Below are positions 18,550 to 27,539 of a DNA stretch of 48,333 nucleotides, one piece after another (position 1 is the stretch's first letter; every line of letters begins with the position of its first letter). The notes under the pieces are model-generated. The model saw only the letters and a program-made list of their open reading frames with translations, did not search any database and had not been told where the DNA came from. The stretch lies in NCBI GenBank assembly GCA_905221605.1, contig CAJNDS010002162.1, positions 1 to 48,333 on the forward strand, read 5' to 3'. The position numbers and the translations under genes were made by a program. The stretch comes from Symbiodinium natans (lineage: Eukaryota; Sar; Dinophyceae; Suessiales; Symbiodiniaceae).

Positions 18550-18579
18550 TTGGCTTTTAGGGCACAGGGTTTAGGGCTT

Positions 18580-18930
18580 CGGGGTTCTGCTCGGAGAGCG
18601 CCAGTGCAAACGCTTTCCCGCCACATGCCTCGGCCTCAGCACGGCTTCAACAAAGCAAGAACGTGAAGAAGAAACCCAGATCTTCCAAAACCCCTCAATT
18701 CAGGAATATACCCTAATTCATGACAAGGATCCTTAGTAGAAATTAGGGTATATTCCTGAATTAAGGGGTTTTGGAAGATCTGGGTACGAGGCTCCAAAAG
18801 TGAGGACAGTTACGAGGATGGCGAATCCGGGGTGTGGGATACCGTGGGGGGTCCCCTCAGTTCGCGGCTCAGAATGACTGTTCCCTGCCAGTGTTTGAGA
18901 AAGCCCCTGAAGTCATGCAACAAGTCCCAG
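18580..18930 (+). CDS. Probable exons flanking a family F element
   Basis: The left segment (to 18673) ends in RLQQSKNVKKK; the right segment (about 18787-18930) reads GSKSEDSYEDGESGVWDTVG, then SSRLRMTVPCQCL. The inverted-repeat element between them is probably an intron, with splice sites unresolved. Unrecognised protein. Confidence 0.4.
18674..18785. mobile_element. Family F element with ~45-bp inverted arms
   Basis: ACCCAGATCTTCCAAAACCC at the left mirrors GGGTTTTGGAAGATCTGGGT at the right, and homology continues inward through CCTCAATTCAGGAATATACC. The loop is about 20 bp. A second copy is nested at 34466-34576. Confidence 0.93.
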
Positions 18931-19060
18931 GGTTTAGGGTTTAGGGTTTAGGGTTTAGGGTTTAGGGTTTGGGCCTCAAGACTCCCAGGGGCCTTTCGAG
19001 ATCCTTCAGCCTGCAACTTGTAACACTTACCCACGGTGGTAGGGCATAAAGAGAGTACCT

Positions 19061-19275
19061 TGAAGGTTCATTTGAGTACTTACAAGTAGGGTTATAAGTA
19101 CTCTAATTAAGTAAGGTTATAAGTATAGTTTGTTTGTTTGTTTTTGATTCGGTTCGTTTGAGTATTTACAAGTAGGGTTATAAGTACCCTAAGTAAGGTT
19201 ATAAGTACCCTAAGTAAGGTTATAAGTACCCTAAATAAGGTTCTAAGTATACTTCTATTACCAACCCTGAACCTC
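19061..19275. repeat. Family A derivative with internal tandem units
   Basis: Starts CTTGAAGGTTCATTTGAG. Contains a run of TAAGTACCC or TAAGTAAGG-type units (AGGTTATAAGTACCCTAAGT repeated three or four times) and a (TTTG)n stretch, and ends ACCAACCCTGAACCTCC. Confidence 0.6.
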
Positions 19276-19276
19276 C

Positions 19277-19462
19277 GCGCCTCGAGGGTCAGATGCTGGC
19301 CATGAGCCGAACCGCCACGAGCGCCTTTACGAGGACAGGCCTCACCATTCCCAACCCTAAACCCTAAACCCTTTTTGTGTGTTTAGTACTTTGGGGTAGT
19401 AGAGCCATTGCAGAGCCCCCAAATGCTATGCCTAGACTTAGGAAGGCTTCACGGTTTAGGGT
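19277..19462 (+). CDS. Possible short exons
   Basis: 19277-19354 reads RLEGQMLAMSRTATSAFTRT; about 19390-19455 reads SRAIAEPPNAMPRLRKASR. Both are protein-like, with telomere-like repeats on either side. No function. Confidence 0.3.
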
Positions 19463-19804
19463 TTAGGGTTTAGGGCTTAGCTTCATTCGAAGTGGCCGGG
19501 GCTATCCAAGTTGTGGGCCCCATGGCGTAGAGATTGTGTGCAAGATGTGAGAAACACGCGCGTTTGCCTATGGCTTGGTTTCTGGGTCATGACACGGCCG
19601 GGTGAATGTTTAGCCTTGCTTGGGGCCGTTTCGCAAAGCTGGACCGAAGGCCTCCAAAACACGTCCTCAAGTCGAGGTCACGGGGTTCGGATCTTGGGCC
19701 GATGTGGATTTTTCCGTTCTAAACCCTAAGCCCTAAACCCTAAACCCTAAGCCCTAAACTGCACGTTTGAACTCGATGGGCTGAGCGTCTGACTCTGGCG
19801 TGCA

Positions 19805-20616
19805 GGACCACTATTCCAGGCGGAAGCGGCACGAGGCGGCTCATACGAATCATTTTCAGAACAGCACTATATCGAGGGTTCAGGGTTTGGGGTTTAGGAT
19901 TTAGGGTTTAGGGTTTAGGCTAGATTGATACCACGAGTAATAACACTAGTAACCCTGAAAATACCCCCTCATTGTGGCAAAGTTTGCTTTAAATCCCTTA
20001 TTTTACCATTTAGAGTTACTTGGCACTGATTTGTATTGTTGGGGTACTATAACTCCTAAGAAACAGCTCAATTTGTAATTTTAGCTAGGGTTCCAAGTTC
20101 AGTATAAACCACTCAGCACACCAGTCCCGTGTGGTCTTGAACACCCCGCGCCTTGAACCATTCCTGCACCCTAAGCCCTAAACCAAAAACCCTAAACCCT
20201 AAGCCCTAAACCCTAAACCCTAAGCCCTAAACACCCTAAACCCGAAACCCTAATCAACCCTAAACCTGCACTATTGCATGGAAGCATGGCGGCACGCCAT
20301 GCCCTTGCCAGGAGGCGTGGGCCAAAAGCCTGCAAGAGTTTCTGACGCACGGCCCAGGCTTCAGTCTTGGTAACCTAGGGGTCGGACTAATTTTACTGAT
20401 CGTATTCCCTTATTGTTCCGTTCGAAATATCCCAGAATATCCCCCAAGGTCCTTTTCTAGTCATTAAGGCCCCTCTATTACACCCGCCAATGCCTAAGCC
20501 GTCATGTCAGTAAGAAGATTGCCGGGAAGCGGACAAAGGATAGAACAGCATGGCACGGCTGGCGCAGTAATGAGGCAGGCCGGGCCCTCTTACTACCTGC
20601 AAGTTGTCTCGATTAG
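19805..20616 (+). CDS. Unidentified basic protein gene, three probable exons
   Basis: Exon about 19805-19876, after GGCGTGCAG, reads DHYSRRKRHEAAHTNHFQNS. Exon about 20267-20369 reads EAWRHAMPLPGGVGQKPARV and ends CAGTCTTG|GTAACC. Terminal exon 20499-20616, after CCTAAG, reads RHVSKKIAGKRTKDRTAWHG and ends at TAG. The 20370-20498 intron is GT-AG and keeps frame (2+1 nt); it matches the family K repeat. The link between the first two exons is not demonstrated. Confidence 0.45.
20370..20498 (+). mobile_element. Family K repeat acting as a GT-AG intron
   Basis: Begins GTAACCTAGGGGTCGGACTA, the inverse of the TCCGACCCCT end seen at 10.4 and 23.3 kb; ends ATGCCTAAG. Its interior includes CCCTTATTGTTCCG. 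Confidence 0.5.
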
Positions 20617-20700
20617 GGTTTGGGTTTAGGGTGTAGGGTGTAGGGTGTAGGGTTTAGGGTTTAGGGTTTAGGGTTTAGGGTTTAGGGTTGGGTTTAGGGT
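20590..20700. repeat. TTTAGGG / TGTAGGG array
   Basis: Units of TTTAGGG with three TGTAGGG variants, beginning at the stop codon of the preceding gene model. Confidence 0.9.
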
Positions 20701-21089
20701 TTCTTCTGTTCTTGAAATTGATTCCTGAGACATTTTGCAGCATGCGCTGCGTGCAGCGCTTGGGCTGGGACACTTTGCAAGCTGCCGGTTGCAGTCGCTT
20801 TTTGGAGAAATCAGGTTGAGCCATTAAACCTTCAACCCTAAACACCGCTAACTCCCCCCCTAACCCCCCCTCCCCTTTATCCCGAAAGGGCTCCCAATAG
20901 ATCTTCAAGACACGAAGCCCAAGTCCCCTCCGAGGAAAACACCTTCAACCGGTGCCTCTGAGAACTCGTCCCGGTTGTACCGGGACGCGCTGAGGCTTGC
21001 AGTGTAGAACCGGTTTAGGGTTTAGGGTTTAGGGTTTACAGTAGGGTTTAGGGCTTAGGGTTTAGGGTTTATAGCTGTTGTAGGTTTGG

Positions 21090-21396
21090 ATGGGGTTGAA
21101 GTGTCGCATTGCGCTACCAGCTAGTTTCTGCTGCGCACTTCCAGCTCGACTTGAAACTAGTCGATTGGCATCGTTGCTGAGCCATCTTACTGTAACTGAC
21201 ATTGCGACATGTTGCAGGTATTAAGCCCTAAACCCTAAACCAAAAATCCTAAACCTGAATTAAACCCGAAACCCTAAACTAAGTGAGTGTTGTTTCACGA
21301 CGAAGCTGTCATGATGATGGGTGGGCCGTCCTTGGATGCTTCGCACGCCCCGTGTGGATCCCTTGGCGCATCCGCAAAGGGCTGCAGCATTGAGGG
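21090..21396 (+). CDS. Probable exons, unidentified
   Basis: Exon about 21090-21217 reads LPARLETSRLASLLSHLTVT and ends TGCAG|GTATTA. A second open stretch about 21270-21390 reads GWAVLGCFARPVWIPWRIRK and meets the family G element. The CCCTAAA-like intron lies between them. Unrecognised. Confidence 0.4.
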
Positions 21397-21510
21397 TCTA
21401 GAATTGGGCTGTTCCCCCTTATAGCAACAGTCCTTTATAGGGATTATAGAACCCCCTATTAAAATCCTTATTGAGGACTGTTAATATAAGGGGAACATCC
21501 CAAGTCTGGA
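21397..21510. mobile_element. Family G inverted-repeat element
   Basis: Left TCTAGAATTGGGCTGTTCCC and right GGGGAACATCCCAAGTCTGG are inverted, with internal arms ACAGTCCTTTATAGGGATT and AATCCTTATTGAGGACTGT. A second copy is at 44043-44158. Confidence 0.88.
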
Positions 21511-21798
21511 ACGTGACGGTCCAGGCGCGTCGAGTTAGAGCAGGTTCGTTGTGGACTCGCTCGCCCCGACAGTTGTCCTTGCTGAGTTTCCCTGAGAGCC
21601 CCTAACACCAAAACGAATCCTGCTTCGGTGCACAATATCTACGCTGAATAATCCAACCGGTTTGTGACGGATTCCTTTTGTCATAGTGGGGCAACATTGT
21701 TGCATGTTTAAGGCTACTTAAACCCAATCAGGAAGAGAGATTTGGATTTGTAATATTATCCCCACCATGAACTAGGTGTTCTAACCCTAAACCCTAAA

Positions 21799-21897
21799 CC
21801 CGGCTGCGCGTTGGGTCCTGCTGTCAGGCGCAAGGCGAACATGGAGCGGCGATTGCAGCAGCAACGGCAGCTTGAGGTTCGGCTTGCCATCGTCTAG
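21799..21897 (+). CDS. Probable terminal exon with Arg/Gln-rich helix
   Basis: The open frame ALGPAVRRKANMERRLQQQR continues QLEVRLAIV to TAG at 21895-21897. Flanked by CCCTAAA upstream and a TTTAGGG array starting right at the stop. Confidence 0.45.
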   Translation, partial: PGCALGPAVRRKANMERRLQQQRQLEVRLAIV

Positions 21898-21976
21898 GTT
21901 TAGGGTTTAGGGTTTAGGGTTTAGGGTTTAGGGTTTAGGGTTTAGGGTTTAGGGTTTAGGGTTTAGGGTTTAGGGT
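21897..21976. repeat. TTTAGGG array
   Basis: Eleven TTTAGGG units. Confidence 0.96.
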
Positions 21977-22199
21977 AACTGAACTAAGTAATATAGGGGC
22001 CTGAATGATTATGACAGGGTTTGGGGGTGTAGAGTTTTTATAAAGAAACCACAATGGAATGCGATTCGCAATTATTCCGACCCCAAAATTACTTCAAGCG
22101 GCCAGTTCTCTCCTTGTGGGTTTGCTAGAATACACAGCCTCACAAGTTTGATAGTACCCTGCGCAGGACCACAAACACTCAAGTATCTAGGCATGACAG

Positions 22200-22739
22200 T
22201 AAACGTTCGGACCGGGATTCAGTTGCAGGTCGTGTCGTTCAGGCGCAGACACTGGCAAGACACATGCATTACACCTGCGCTCTCCTGAAGCGGCCGACAA
22301 GTGTCAGCAACTCGGGGCAAAATGGGATTCATGGGCTCTTCGCATCATCTGAATCAGCTTTGTAGCCAAACCAAGAACCCTAAGCCCTGAACCCAAAAAC
22401 CCTCAACCCTAAACCCTGAACCCAAAAACCCCTTTTCCAGACTCATGCATGCAAGATGCCGGGCCGAAGCTCTGGATGATGGCATTCTGAAGCTTGCAGC
22501 CTTCTTTGCGTGGTTACATGGTCCCTTCGCATGGGCCCTTAAACGGGACCCTAAACCCGAAAGCCTAAACCCTTATATACCCATACAACCCAGGGGCCCA
22601 TACTTCAGAACCCTTTAAAGGATGTATTGAGGGCCTATCGAACTACCTTTAGAAGCCGGTGAGGAGGAAGAGCTTCGAACGCAATCCGTACATGCCGGCG
22701 CCCAAAGCTTCTCGACGGCATGAGCTGTACAGGTTCTGA
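22200..22739 (+). CDS. Unidentified gene, three probable exons
   Basis: About 22215-22345 reads HLRSPEAADKCQQLGAKWDS. 22441 to about 22515, after CCTTTTCCAG, reads CRAEALDDGILKLAAFFAWL. The terminal exon 22653-22739, after ACCTTTAG, reads KPVRRKSFERNPYMPAPKAS and ends RRHELYRF-stop. The first intron contains CCCTAAA-like repeats. Donors are unresolved (GC or GA possible). Not recognised. Confidence 0.45.
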
Positions 22740-22740
22740 G

Positions 22741-23030
22741 GCTTGTGGATCATGGCCTGTCTCATAGTCTTTTGCTCAGCAGCGGTCCGTTGGATGAAAT
22801 TATTCTATCCGGCTTTCCAGATCGGACAGGTTCGGCATTGAGAGTTGCGGGCAGCATGAGCTGCTGATATGCCATACAGCTTTCACAGAGTTGCTCCATG
22901 TACCATGCGTGCATATCTCGCACGTGCCATGACCTTGAGCGATTCTTTCCGGCATTGCTGTACCGCCTCCGAGAGCCCAAGCTAATGCCCCAGATGCAGT
23001 CGCGTACTTAGAGGTTTCTGGGCGGCTGCA
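22741..23030. other. Coding-like stretch, strand undecided
   Basis: The + frames read PLDEIILSGFPDRTGSALRV and, further on, CHDLERFFPALLYRLREP to a stop; a minus frame over 22980-22762 is also open. Given that neighbours read +, the + strand is favoured, but I cannot choose. Confidence 0.3.
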
Positions 23031-23032
23031 CG

Positions 23033-23172
23033 TGAGGTTCCAAGCAACTATTCATAAGTAGAACTGGTTATAACCTTATTCAGCGTACTTGTAAACCTGA
23101 GTCAAGGTCCATGGGAGCAATTCTGAGAACCCTAAATAGGGTTATAAGTACAGTTCCTACTTACAACCCCAC
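23033..23172. mobile_element. Family A element, degenerate
   Basis: AGGTTCCAAGCAACTATTCA at the left and CTTACAACCCCACATGATCC at the right preserve only part of the inverted ends; the core has GGTTATAACC and AGGGTTATAAGTACAG. Confidence 0.5.
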
Positions 23173-23576
23173 ATGATCCAAGTAGAGGCCTTCAGAATTA
23201 GAATAGGGTTTTGGGTGTTCTTATAGCTATTCTGGTATGATGATTGTATAGGGACCGTAAGGGAATACTCTTAGTGAACATTTCCGACCCCTGGATTAAT
23301 TGGGGGCTTCGGGTTTAGGGTTCAGGTTTTTGCTTCTGTTTGGGGATGTTATACAACCCTAAACCCTGAACCCTAAACCCCTACAGAACCCCTAAATCAA
23401 GCCTCTCTGCAGCCGAGGAACTTGGACCCGCCAGCGCGAGGAAGAGGCGTGGCAGGGTTTTGTTTAGGGTTTAGGGTTTAGGGTTTATAGGGTTTAGGGA
23501 CCCTAAACCTTAAACCCCCAAAAAGAAAAAAACACACTCGCCTGAGAGAGGGGGGCAGGGGGGGCGTGGGGGGGGC

Positions 23577-23889
23577 ATGGCATCCTGCGCCGAGTACAAC
23601 CTAAGTGTCAGCAATCCGACTGAGCACCTGCTGAAAGCCGCAAGAGGCTGGACGTTCACCTGCCCTAAGCCCGACGCCGGAGCCTTCAATATCTTAGGTA
23701 CCGGGTAGGTAAAGTTTAGCCTTTTTGGTCTTTTCAGAACCCTAGTACATATAACAGGTTAGTTAAGCTTTTTTGGACTAAAGCATCGGTTCTGTGACCT
23801 CTTGGCGCCCAAAGTTCGGGCTAGACGGGCAGATGCCAGAGTTTAGTCTTTGTGCTGCTCTGCAGTATGACACGATAGTGGTGACTTAG
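23577..23889 (+). CDS. Small two-exon gene, 77 residues, unidentified
   Basis: Exons 23577-23704 and 23784-23889 join in frame (234 nt). The first begins MASCAEYNLSVSNPTEHLL and includes RGWTFTCPKPDAGAF. The second reads WRPKFGLDGQMPEFSLCAAL and ends IVVT-stop. The donor GTAGGTAAAG and acceptor GACTAAAG give a 79-nt intron, phase 2+1. The ATG follows a G-rich tract. No domain known; it could also be the 3' part of a longer gene. Confidence 0.5.
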
Positions 23890-23960
23890 CATGTCCATGA
23901 TTAGATTAATACTTATGCAATATTGTAATTATTTGCTGCAAAACTGAACCCTGAACCCTA

Positions 23961-24070
23961 CTCAAAGTTCATGGGTAGTTATAAGGGTATAAGTGGGCTG
24001 GCTATACTTGTAACCTTATTTAGAGGTTCTCAGAACCCTACTTATTATTGCCCCCATGCACCTCCAAGTA
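23961..24070. mobile_element. Family A element upstream of the CCCH gene
   Basis: CTCAAAGTTCATGGGTAGTT and TGCCCCCATGCACCTCCAAG are inverted ends; internal AACCTTATTT and ACCCTACTTATTA arms. Confidence 0.8.
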
Positions 24071-24166
24071 AACCCCGTTTTGGCTCAACACGTTTGTCTC
24101 CATTCTCAGACGAGCAACGCCTTTCTCCTGTGTGCCTTCCCCGCGCTCGTGACCGCTCGTGCCGGC

Positions 24167-24535
24167 ATGTCCGAGGAAACCGGGAGGACTCATCAGCCAG
24201 CTGCCAGTGAAGGAGGCTTCCTTGCACGTCTCCGCCTACCTCGTCCGCACGAGACTGATGCCGTGGCAATGGGCACTTCTGCCACCGGCGAGGTCCGGAC
24301 TCTGACGAAGGCGGACAGGGTCGCACTACATCTCAGTCACCGGTGTGTGCCGTGTAGTTTTTTTCATCGGAGGAGTGACGGCTGCCGCCTTGGAGAAAGC
24401 TGCAACCATTGTCACTTCTGCGACGAGCAAGAAGCCAGGACTCAAAAACGCCGCCTTACCCGCAGGGCCCGGAAGGAAGGCACGACATTCAAAGCAGGGT
24501 TCGTCCAACAACCCAGGATGGTATACGACCTGTGA
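24167..24535 (+). CDS. CCCH-type zinc-finger protein (122 residues)
   Basis: From ATG 24167 (MSEETGRTHQPAASEG) to TGA at 24535. The finger lies in CVPCSFFHRRSDGCRLGES followed by CNHCHFC: C-x9-C-x5-C-x3-H, within normal CCCH spacing, with extra cysteines and a following basic patch (QKRRLTRRARK). CCCH fingers usually bind RNA; this short, basic form is consistent with an RNA-binding regulator. The frame is also open upstream to 24056, so an N-terminal extension or an upstream exon is possible. TTTTGGCTCAA at 24078-24088 matches the 3' part of the dinoflagellate spliced leader, which would fit descent from a reinserted mRNA. Confidence 0.7.
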   Translation: MSEETGRTHQPAASEGGFLARLRLPRPHETDAVAMGTSATGEVRTLTKADRVALHLSHRCVPCSFFHRRSDGCRLGESCNHCHFCDEQEARTQKRRLTRRARKEGTTFKAGFVQQPRMVYDL

Positions 24536-24640
24536 GGGTGCCTCGTGCGATGCCACTGGAGACTCTTTGAAACCCAGTGTGTTTGGAGGCAGATGCTCTC
24601 CAGCACAGCGAGGCATTATCTCAGACGCGCCTTGAAAGCC

Positions 24641-24738
24641 TACTTGGAGGTTCATGGGCAGTTAGAAGTAGGGTTACAAGTACCCTAAGTCAGGTTACAA
24701 GTATGGCCTACTTATAGCGACCCATGAACCTGCAAATA
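24641..24738. mobile_element. Family A element
   Basis: TACTTGGAGGTTCATGGGCA and GCGACCCATGAACCTGCAAA ends, with AGTAGGGTTACAAGTACCCT inside. Confidence 0.85.
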
Positions 24739-24739
24739 A

Positions 24740-25420
24740 AGCTTGTATCAACTTCTAGGCGATTTCCTGCAGCAGCCGTTTGCACGCTCACTGTCCCAGC
24801 CGGCGTTTTAGGTCCTGCAAGGCTGGTGATGAACCCTCTTGAGGGTTTTTTAGGGTTCTTTGTTTCGGGTTTGGGGATGAGGGTGCATGCTACTCAGCAA
24901 GTCCAGTTTCAAAAGGGTTGAGGCTACGTGAGAAGGATTCCGATGATGAAGAGGCTGGAGGGCAAACTGACTTGTTGGGTCTCACAATGCTCCACACTAC
25001 TTATCACTACTTTGATGACGCTCAACGATGCCAGGATAGACGTGGGACAGTGAGACCTTCAAAGTTCTAGACTTCTGCAGAGTGGAAGTCAGGATTAAGA
25101 ACCATTCACGGTCGTGCGGCTCGCATGTTCCCTGCGCATACTCACGGGACAGTCTTAGGCGCACAAGTTTCCCTTGCTGAGCCGCGGAGACCAGACAGGC
25201 CCAATGTTTCACGGACGCCATCTCCTGAACACAAGCACTTGCTAACTTGCTTGCTTGCTTCCTGGATCAGCGCGGCTTCTCGGTAGCCTGTTATGTTATA
25301 TTCTTGGTCTTAGGATGGCATTCTCTGTGTGTGTGTCCTAGTTAAGAAGCCGTAAAACCAGGAGCTCCGCTGTCGGTGTGGCAGACTCACTTCTCCAGCG
25401 TGAGCATTAAAGCATGAAAC
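24740..25420. other. No supported gene
   Basis: Short open frames occur on both strands (for example 24724-24921 + and 25221-24997 -), but none has persuasive composition or flanking splice sites. A (GT)n run lies near 25325. Confidence 0.4.
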
Positions 25421-25424
25421 AACA

Positions 25425-25536
25425 TTAGGGCTTAGGGTTTAGGGTTTAGGGTTTTAGGGTTCTAGGGTTTAGGGTTTAGGGTTTTAGGGTTTTGGGGTTT
25501 TGGGGTTTTGGGGTTTTAGGGTTTTAGGGTTTAGGG
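25425..25536. repeat. TTTAGGG/TTTTGGGG array
   Basis: TTTAGGG with TTTTAGGG and TTTTGGGG variants. Confidence 0.92.
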
Positions 25537-25638
25537 GAGAGCACCGGAAAGCCCAATCGTAGCTCCTTGTTTGGGCGATGCAAGATTGCCTGCTGCATGC
25601 TGGAGAGATCTCCATCGCTGAGTGGCCTACAGATCTGA
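25537..25638 (+). CDS. Possible terminal exon
   Basis: Open frame STGKPNRSSLFGRCKIACCM, continuing LERSPSLSGLQI-stop, directly after a TTTAGGG array that could supply the acceptor. A minus-strand frame is also open. Confidence 0.35.
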   Translation, partial: ESTGKPNRSSLFGRCKIACCMLERSPSLSGLQI

Positions 25639-25753
25639 CCCAAACCTTCCTTCTCATGGTTGACTGAGGAGACCTTAAACACACTGAGAACCGAGAAGCC
25701 CTAAACCCTAAATCCTAAACCCTGAACCCTAAACCCTAAACCCCAAACCCTAT

Positions 25754-26034
25754 GAGAACCGAGAAGCCCTGCAAACCCCAAAGGCCCGCGCCCTTTAGGC
25801 GCTACAAGTGTTTCACCACCGGCAAATGCCGTACGGCCCTGTCGGGGCCCGACGAACCACGGCTTCCTCATGTAGGGTTTAGGGTTTAGAGCTTTTCTCC
25901 TTATTCGTACGGCAAGACGCAGTTGGATACAGCCTAAGCACTAAACCCTGAACCCTGTCAGCCTCGCATCTTCGACAGCAATGCGAAGGAAACACATTTT
26001 CCACCGCTTCGGCATGGCCTAGAAGGACCCTGAG
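25754..26034 (+). CDS. Probable exons, unidentified
   Basis: About 25754-25872 reads FRRYKCFTTGKCRTALSGPD, ending PRLPH before GTAGGG. About 25960-26030 reads QPRIFDSNAKETHFPPLRHG to a stop. A TTTAGGG tract lies between. Unrecognised. Confidence 0.35.
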
Positions 26035-26065
26035 ATTGGAGTTGGAGCTTAAACCCTAAACCCTA

Positions 26066-26364
26066 AACCCTTGGTGCACCTGAAGTTCCCCAATTCTCTT
26101 AGTCCGAAAATTCTTCGATTTAAGACGTTCCCCCCCAAACTCAGCGGCAGCACTACCAGGCAATTTTGGGAGTTCAGCTTGGTAGCCCAGTGGTACCCTT
26201 TACTCTTTCTTTGGTTATGGGTTCCCTTAAAAAATAGCCAACCCAAAAAAGGGTGCCCTTACTAGAATATGGTTGCTGGGCTACCAAGTTTAGAGCGGTT
26301 CAAGATTAAGAAATCTTGGCTGTTCGTGCAAGCGTGTTTCAACTTGAGCTGCAAGGTCGCTTGA
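26066..26364 (+). CDS. Short gene or 3' exons split by a family C introner
   Basis: The exon ending at 26171 reads KILRFKTFPPKLSGSTTRQF; the exon 26289-26364 reads LERFKIKKSWLFVQACFNLS and ends KVA-stop. A GT-AG intron 26172-26288 joins them in phase (2+1). AGTTCAG and AGTTTAG at the two borders look like a target duplication. Alternative frames after the intron are open too, so moderate confidence. Confidence 0.4.
26178..26288 (+). mobile_element. Family C introner (CTTGGTAGCCCAG ends)
   Basis: CTTGGTAGCCCAG and CTGGGCTACCAAG are perfect inverted ends. Subterminal GTGGTACCCTTTACT pairs with GGGTGCCCTTACTAG rather than being strictly inverted. A second copy is the intron at 43421-43614. Confidence 0.9.
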
Positions 26365-26589
26365 AGCTCTCGATTGGAATCTGGGCTTGTTCGTTGCTGT
26401 TGGGTGTACGTAATAGGGTTTAGGGTTTAGGGTGATTCTAAGGGTATGTGTGTTTGAACAAGGCTTCAGAAGTCACAAACCTTTCAAGAGAACGCACGTG
26501 CAACTCTGCATTAGTGCGACTTCGACAGCTGGACAGGTGGCAAAAGAAACCCTACTGTTGTCGATTCTCCTTTATCACCCCTGTATAGC

Positions 26590-26609
26590 CTCTATATATG
26601 TATGTATAC

Positions 26610-26641
<32 letters not shown>

Positions 26642-26645
26642 CTGT
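26590..26645. repeat. (TA)n tract
   Basis: TATATATG/TACATATATA alternation followed by a C-rich and A-rich junction at 26649-26665. Confidence 0.9.
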
Positions 26646-26731
26646 ACCGTCCCCCCCAAAAAAAACTACTTATTTTTACTTTTTCCAATACTATATCGTG
26701 ATACATGGCACGTGGCACGTTTCGCAGATGC

Positions 26732-27482
26732 ACCCGATTCAAAATTGAATCGGCCGATACAATTTTGAATCGGGCCCCCCACTGAAGATTGAAGATTGAA
26801 GATTCCAAGGCACTCTTTCTGGGAATCTTCGATTTTCAATCTTCGGTTTCAGGCCCAATTTCAACGTTGAATCGGCCGATTCAATGTTGAATTGGGCCTC
26901 CCACTGAAGATTGAAGATTCCCAGGAACTCTTTCTGCGAATCTTGGATTTTCAATCTTCGGTTTCAGGCCCGATTCAAAATTGAATCGGCCGATTCCATT
27001 TTGAATCGGGCCCCCCACTGAAGATTGAAGGATTGAAGATTCTCAAGAACTCTTTCTGGGAATCTTCGATTTTCAATCTTCGGTTTCAGGCCCGATTCAA
27101 AATTGAGTCGGCCGATTCAGTTTTGAATCGGCCAGGCCTGTGCAGATTGAAGATTCCCAGAAAGAGTTCCTGGGAATCTTCAATCTTCAATCTTCGGCTT
27201 GGGGCTCGATTCAAAATTGAATCGGCCGATTCAATTTTGAATCGGTCCGGCCTATGCAGATTGAAGACTCCCAGAAAGAGTTTCTGAGAATCTTCAATCT
27301 TCAATCTTCGGTTTGGGCCGATTCAAAATTGAATCGGCCGATTCAATTTTGAATCGGCCCCAGCTTTGAAGATTGAAGATTGAAGATTCCCAGAAAGAGT
27401 TTCTGAGAATCTTCAATCTTCAATCTTCAGTTTGAGGGTCGATTCAAAACTGAATCGTCCGATTCAAGTTTGAATCGGACGC
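26732..27482. repeat. Palindromic satellite, alternating two dyads
   Basis: About seven copies of a dyad such as GATTCAAAATTGAATCGGCC with its mirror to TTTTGAATCGG alternate with a second dyad (AGATTGAAGATTCCCAG / TGGGAATCTTCAATCTTC). Unit length is about 95-110 bp. Open frames here are repeat artefacts on both strands. Confidence 0.93.
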
Positions 27483-27539
27483 ATCCCCATCATTTCAATC
27501 TTTACTAAGCATACGGTAATACGGAGCGCAAATCTTATT

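Noticed and set aside
19511-19729. tRNA-like or coding segment around the GGGCCCCATGGCGTAG word
   Set aside because: No cloverleaf could be formed and the open frame has no persuasive composition.
26575-27304. Several open frames with NLQ/ESADSILNR repeats on both strands
   Set aside because: They are products of the palindromic satellite; both strands give similar peptides.
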